DNA from: Atopobium sp. ICM42b
Lineage (GTDB): Bacteria; Actinomycetota; Coriobacteriia; Coriobacteriales; Atopobiaceae
Assembly: GCA_000564995.1 (NCBI GenBank)
Contig: JDFH01000019.1
Span: 1-16,203, forward strand
Length of the DNA: 16,203 nt
Direction: 5' to 3'
In this document: positions 13,494 to 16,203 of the stretch, one piece after another
Layout: each line of letters begins with the position of its first letter
Position numbering within the stretch: position 1 is the first letter of the stretch
Position numbers and translations under genes: made by a program
The notes under the pieces: model-generated
What the model was told of the DNA's origin: nothing
The model's database searches: none
What the model saw: the letters and a program-made list of their open reading frames with translations, nothing else

Positions 13494-14051
13494 TTGCTCA
13501 AGCAGGGAATTCTTGGTCTCTTGAATTATGGAGATATGTCCGGCTACGAGATTAAAACCATCTTTCAACAGTCACTTAATTACTTCTGGACTGCTCAGAC
13601 AAGCCAGATCTATAGAGAACTACAGGCGCTAGAAAAAGATGGCTGGGTCACCGCAACGCTGGTTACTCAGAAAGGAAAGCCAGACAAGAAGGTTTTCTCG
13701 ATAACTGAAGACGGTAAAGAAGAGTTGCAGAGGTGGCTGAGGGAAGACTCTCAGTCCTCGGTGCTGCGCATTCCACTTTTGATGCAGACGTTCTTTAGGG
13801 GCGAGTGCCCCTACGAGGAAAACCTTGCGTTCTTTAAACGAATCGCAGATAACGCCTCGTCGTTTCCTGGTGGAAGTGAGCTGGCAGCTGGCGCGGTAGC
13901 CGCTTACGCAGCACAAATGGGTGACCCAGAGAAGGCGTTGTTCTGGCAATTTACTATCGAGTACGGCAAGATGCACGAGGAAATGCTTAGGGCATGGAGC
14001 GAGAAGTGCATGAAGGAGTTGGAGGCGCACCATGAACATTCTGCTCATTAA
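13494..14051 (+). CDS. PadR-family transcriptional regulator
   Basis: The protein has the PadR winged-helix domain at its N-terminus (GILGLLNYGDMSGYEIKTIF, then QTSQIYRELQALEKDGWV and KKVFSITEDGKEELQRWL). A helical C-terminal dimer domain of the vinculin-like PadR type follows. The start is uncertain. TTG 13494 (185 residues) is nine bases after AAGGAG. ATG 13485 directly abuts that site, which is too close. GTG 13470 lies inside operator 2 with no ribosome site. The end overlaps the flavoprotein start (14032) by 20 nt, so translation is coupled. It very likely represses its own operon through the two palindromes upstream. The inducing signal is unknown; PadR regulators often sense phenolics or drugs. 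Confidence 0.92.
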   Translation: MLKQGILGLLNYGDMSGYEIKTIFQQSLNYFWTAQTSQIYRELQALEKDGWVTATLVTQKGKPDKKVFSITEDGKEELQRWLREDSQSSVLRIPLLMQTFFRGECPYEENLAFFKRIADNASSFPGGSELAAGAVAAYAAQMGDPEKALFWQFTIEYGKMHEEMLRAWSEKCMKELEAHHEHSAH

Positions 14052-15720
14052 CGGCAGCCCCAAGGGCAAGGCCAGCAACTCTTTGCGGCTTGCTAAGAGT
14101 TTCGTTGAGGGCATCTCTGAGCAGCACGCCCATGAAGACGTGACTGTTGAGCAGCTCAACGTTGCCACTATGGACATCAAGCCTTGCAAAGGATGTTTCC
14201 ACTGCTGGAAGAACACTCCAGGTCAGTGCATTATGTCGGACGATGAAGAAACCGTCATCCAAAAGCAGCTCTGGGCTGACCTGGTTATTTGGAGTTTTCC
14301 GCTCTACTACTTTAACGTGCCTGGACTGCTGAAGAACCTGATTGATCGCCAGCTCCCCATGAGTCTGCCCTTTATGAGCGACGTAAACAGGGGATATGGA
14401 AGTGGCGCGCACGAGTCCCGCTACGACATGTCCGGTAAGAAGCACGTTCTCATCTCTACCTGTGGATTCTATTCTTCAGAGGGAAACTACGATAGCGTTA
14501 CCAAGATGTTTGACCACATTCTTGGCCAAGGCAACTACGAGAGCATTTTCTGCGGTCAGGGCGAGCTCTTCCGCGTAAAAGAGCTTTCCACACGCACCAA
14601 CCAGTACCTCGAGCTTGTCAAAAAGGCTGGTACTGAGTATGCCAAGGGCGGCATCTCTGAGCAGACAAAAGCTGAGCTTAAGGTGTTGCTGTATCCAAAA
14701 GAGATGTTTGAGCAGATGGCGGATGCAAGCTGGGGAATTTCTCGCGATACAAGCGCTCAGGGCAGCAAAAACGCTGGCGAGAAACCCGTTGAGCAGGTGC
14801 CGTTTGACCATATCTTCACCTCCCAGATGGCGGCTTTGTACGACAAAACGGCTTACGACGGAAAAGATCGCGTGCTTGAGATGAACTACACTGACCTTGG
14901 TCGTAGCTATCAGATTTTGCTGGGCAAGGACGGCAGCAGGGTCTTTACTGACGGTAGCCTCACTACCACGACAAAGCTCAACACTCCGTTTAAGGTCTGG
15001 CAGTCTATTTCTAGGGGCGAGATAAGCGGACCAGAGGCGCTGGGTAAGCACCTGTATACCGTTGAGGGCGATTTCTCCTTCATGATTGATTGGGACAAGT
15101 ACTTTGGTCCTACGCCTGGTAGTTCAACTGAAGCTGCGCAGGACGCGTCGGCTAAAGAAGCCGGCAACGCACAGAAAAATCCGCAGATGATTACAATGCT
15201 GCTCCCTTGGATTACCTTCTGGACTGCAACATCGTTTGATTCTCAGGTTGGCGCCATGATTGTGCTGCTTGTTACTGCTTTAATGCCGCTTATTATGAGG
15301 AACTTCAAGTTTACCATCTGGGACAGAATCTCATTTGCCCTGGTTGGAGCATTGTCTGCAGGCGTTTTTATGAGCGGAAATGGCGATAGTAACCTTATTG
15401 TCAATTTGGGTTACCTGGCTTTTGGTCTTATGTGGCTTGCATCATGCCTTACTAAGGAGCCTCTCTGCGCTGCATATGTTAAGTACAGCTACGGCGGAGA
15501 TAGTGCCTATAACAATCCGCTGTTCATGAAGACAAATTATATTTTAGCTGCATGCTGGGGTGCTATGTACGTGTTAACGGCCATTTGGAGCTGGTTTGCG
15601 GTTCAAAATGGTGTGGGCGGTATTTTGGTTATTGTGAATAACCTGGTTCCTATTGGAATGGGTCTGTTTACGGCGTGGTTCCAAAAGTGGTATCCAGCTA
15701 AGATGGCAAGTGGAAAGTAA
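14032..15720 (+). CDS. Membrane-anchored flavodoxin-like Fe-S flavoprotein with SCP2-like domain
   Basis: This 562-residue protein joins three parts. Residues 1 to about 200 are an NADPH-dependent FMN reductase/flavodoxin-like fold (MNILLINGSPKGKASNS for the FMN phosphate, SFPLYYFNVPGLLKNLIDR, STCGFYSSEGNY). They include Cys52, Cys55, Cys58 and Cys66 in CX2CX2CX7C, the spacing known from iron-sulfur flavoproteins of the Isf type. Residues about 262-356 resemble an SCP2 sterol-carrier domain (LNTPFKVWQSISRGEISGPEA, YTVEGDFSFMI), which binds lipids or other hydrophobic molecules. After a low-complexity linker (about 360-384), five or six membrane helices run from about 385 to 552. The start ATG 14032 follows GGAGG and overlaps padR. 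Reduction of a quinone or other hydrophobic compound at the membrane is inferred. The first domain alone is a large, well-known family. Confidence 0.85.
   Translation: MNILLINGSPKGKASNSLRLAKSFVEGISEQHAHEDVTVEQLNVATMDIKPCKGCFHCWKNTPGQCIMSDDEETVIQKQLWADLVIWSFPLYYFNVPGLLKNLIDRQLPMSLPFMSDVNRGYGSGAHESRYDMSGKKHVLISTCGFYSSEGNYDSVTKMFDHILGQGNYESIFCGQGELFRVKELSTRTNQYLELVKKAGTEYAKGGISEQTKAELKVLLYPKEMFEQMADASWGISRDTSAQGSKNAGEKPVEQVPFDHIFTSQMAALYDKTAYDGKDRVLEMNYTDLGRSYQILLGKDGSRVFTDGSLTTTTKLNTPFKVWQSISRGEISGPEALGKHLYTVEGDFSFMIDWDKYFGPTPGSSTEAAQDASAKEAGNAQKNPQMITMLLPWITFWTATSFDSQVGAMIVLLVTALMPLIMRNFKFTIWDRISFALVGALSAGVFMSGNGDSNLIVNLGYLAFGLMWLASCLTKEPLCAAYVKYSYGGDSAYNNPLFMKTNYILAACWGAMYVLTAIWSWFAVQNGVGGILVIVNNLVPIGMGLFTAWFQKWYPAKMASGK
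14775..14793 (+). repeat. Dispersed 19-nt repeat within the flavoprotein linker
   Basis: TGGCGAGAAACCCGTTGAG is identical to 6616-6634, in the non-coding region before rnr. Here it encodes GEKPVE in the linker between the flavodoxin-like and SCP2-like domains. Shorter forms occur at 6664, 9781, 10377 (opposite strand) and 12127. Confidence 0.7.
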
Positions 15721-15769
15721 GCAGCTCAATCCACTACAAAACACCTACACGCCAAAAGAGAGCCAGTAC

Positions 15770-15815
15770 TGAACAGTCTCCCATTTCTTGGACATAAGAA
15801 ATGGGAAGCAGTTCA
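15770..15815. repeat. 46-nt palindrome, inner end of right repeat element
   Basis: The arms CCCATTTCTT and AAGAAATGGG pair around the loop GGACAT, the inverse of the ATGTCC loop at 354-399. The outer arm bases have diverged (TGAACAGTCT against AAGCAGTTCA), giving a few mismatches. Confidence 0.8.
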
Positions 15816-16153
15816 CATGCGGGGGATTATGATTCTGCAGCGTGTTAGCGTCGGCTTTTAGGCCTGGCGCACAAAATAGCGCAGCTTTCTTGTGTTCTGC
15901 TGAAGAATCGACATGTTCCCAATCAAGATAGCCAGACAGCTATGCGGTCGCACTACCCGATATGCATCTCTATGCATAAACTTAACCTAATATGCTAGAA
16001 AATGAATAGACTCATATAAGAAATTTAACTATCGATAAATTTAGTATCTACGGAACACACCTAAGTCAGATAATCTGCTCAGATGCGGGCATTTTACACA
16101 CTTCAGCGTCATGTATACGTCTTTTTAACAGATTATCTGACTTAAGTGTGTTT

Positions 16154-16199
16154 TGAACTGACTCCCATTTCTCGTGTCCAAGAAATGGGGGTCAGTTCA
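16154..16199. repeat. 46-nt palindrome, outer end of right repeat element
   Basis: The arms TGAACTGACTCCCATTTCTC and AAGAAATGGGGGTCAGTTCA pair with one G-T wobble and one mismatch around the loop GTGTCC. GGGGGTCAGTTCA is very like the outer end of IS150-type insertion sequences. Confidence 0.8.
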
Positions 16200-16203
16200 T
16201 CCA

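Larger units (their letters stand above)
15770..16199 (-). mobile_element. MITE-like non-coding repeat, right copy (complete, inverted relative to the left copy)
   Basis: The 430-bp element begins TGAACAG and ends CAGTTCA and is bounded on both sides by 46-nt palindromes (15770-15815 and 16154-16199). Its middle is the reverse complement of 1-353. Inside, 16054-16077 and 16129-16152 are a 24-bp inverted repeat with a single mismatch (AACACACCTAAGTCAG-type sequence). No gene can be read through it. The bases next to the two ends (TAC and TCC) do not form a clear target duplication. It follows the flavoprotein gene by 49 bases, with no separate terminator seen. Confidence 0.78.

Overview
The window looks like a chromosomal segment of a Coriobacteriia actinobacterium, most likely Atopobiaceae (Lancefieldella/Atopobium/Olsenella-like). 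This rests on the moderate GC content, the actinobacterial-style FtsE/FtsX pair, the anaerobe-type gene set (short rubredoxin, Fe-S flavoprotein) and the tmRNA. The genus is an inference from memory and was not tested. All genes read on the + strand.

Layout. (1) 1-399 and 15770-16199 are two copies, in opposite orientation, of a non-coding repeat of about 430-460 bp. Each intact end is a 46-nt palindrome starting TGAACTG and ending CAGTTCA, with arms that resemble IS3-family (IS150-type) terminal repeats. They frame a roughly 15.4 kb block of mostly housekeeping genes. (2) ftsE-ftsX (510-2451) encode the cell-division ABC complex and overlap by 23 nt; FtsE has an unusual acidic N-terminal extension of about 110 residues. 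(3) 2649-6548 is a catabolic cassette: a LysR regulator, an APC-superfamily permease and a metal-dependent amidohydrolase, closed by a strong terminator. (4) 6617-6700 holds a cluster of short repeats (GGCGAGAAACCC-like, partly at 12-bp spacing) ahead of rnr. (5) rnr, a TPR protein and smpB (6800-10314) look like one transcription unit. ssrA (tmRNA, 11740-12107) lies 1.4 kb downstream, so RNase R, SmpB and tmRNA, the three parts of trans-translation quality control, are clustered. A short rubredoxin gene with a structured leader and a DUF1275 membrane protein lie between smpB and ssrA. (6) 12448-13314 encodes a metallo-beta-lactamase-fold hydrolase. (7) 13494-15720 is a PadR regulator that overlaps a three-part flavoprotein: flavodoxin-like with a CX2CX2CX7C cluster motif, then an SCP2-like domain, then a multi-pass membrane domain. 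A consensus promoter carries two palindromic operators.

The most interesting signals are the palindrome-ended inverted repeats, the dispersed TGGCGAGAAACCC motif (six places, including the loop of the tmRNA terminator and protein linkers), the PadR-controlled fusion flavoprotein, and the tmRNA, whose tag does not appear to start with alanine. No CRISPR array, phage gene, intact transposase or classical tRNA gene was seen.
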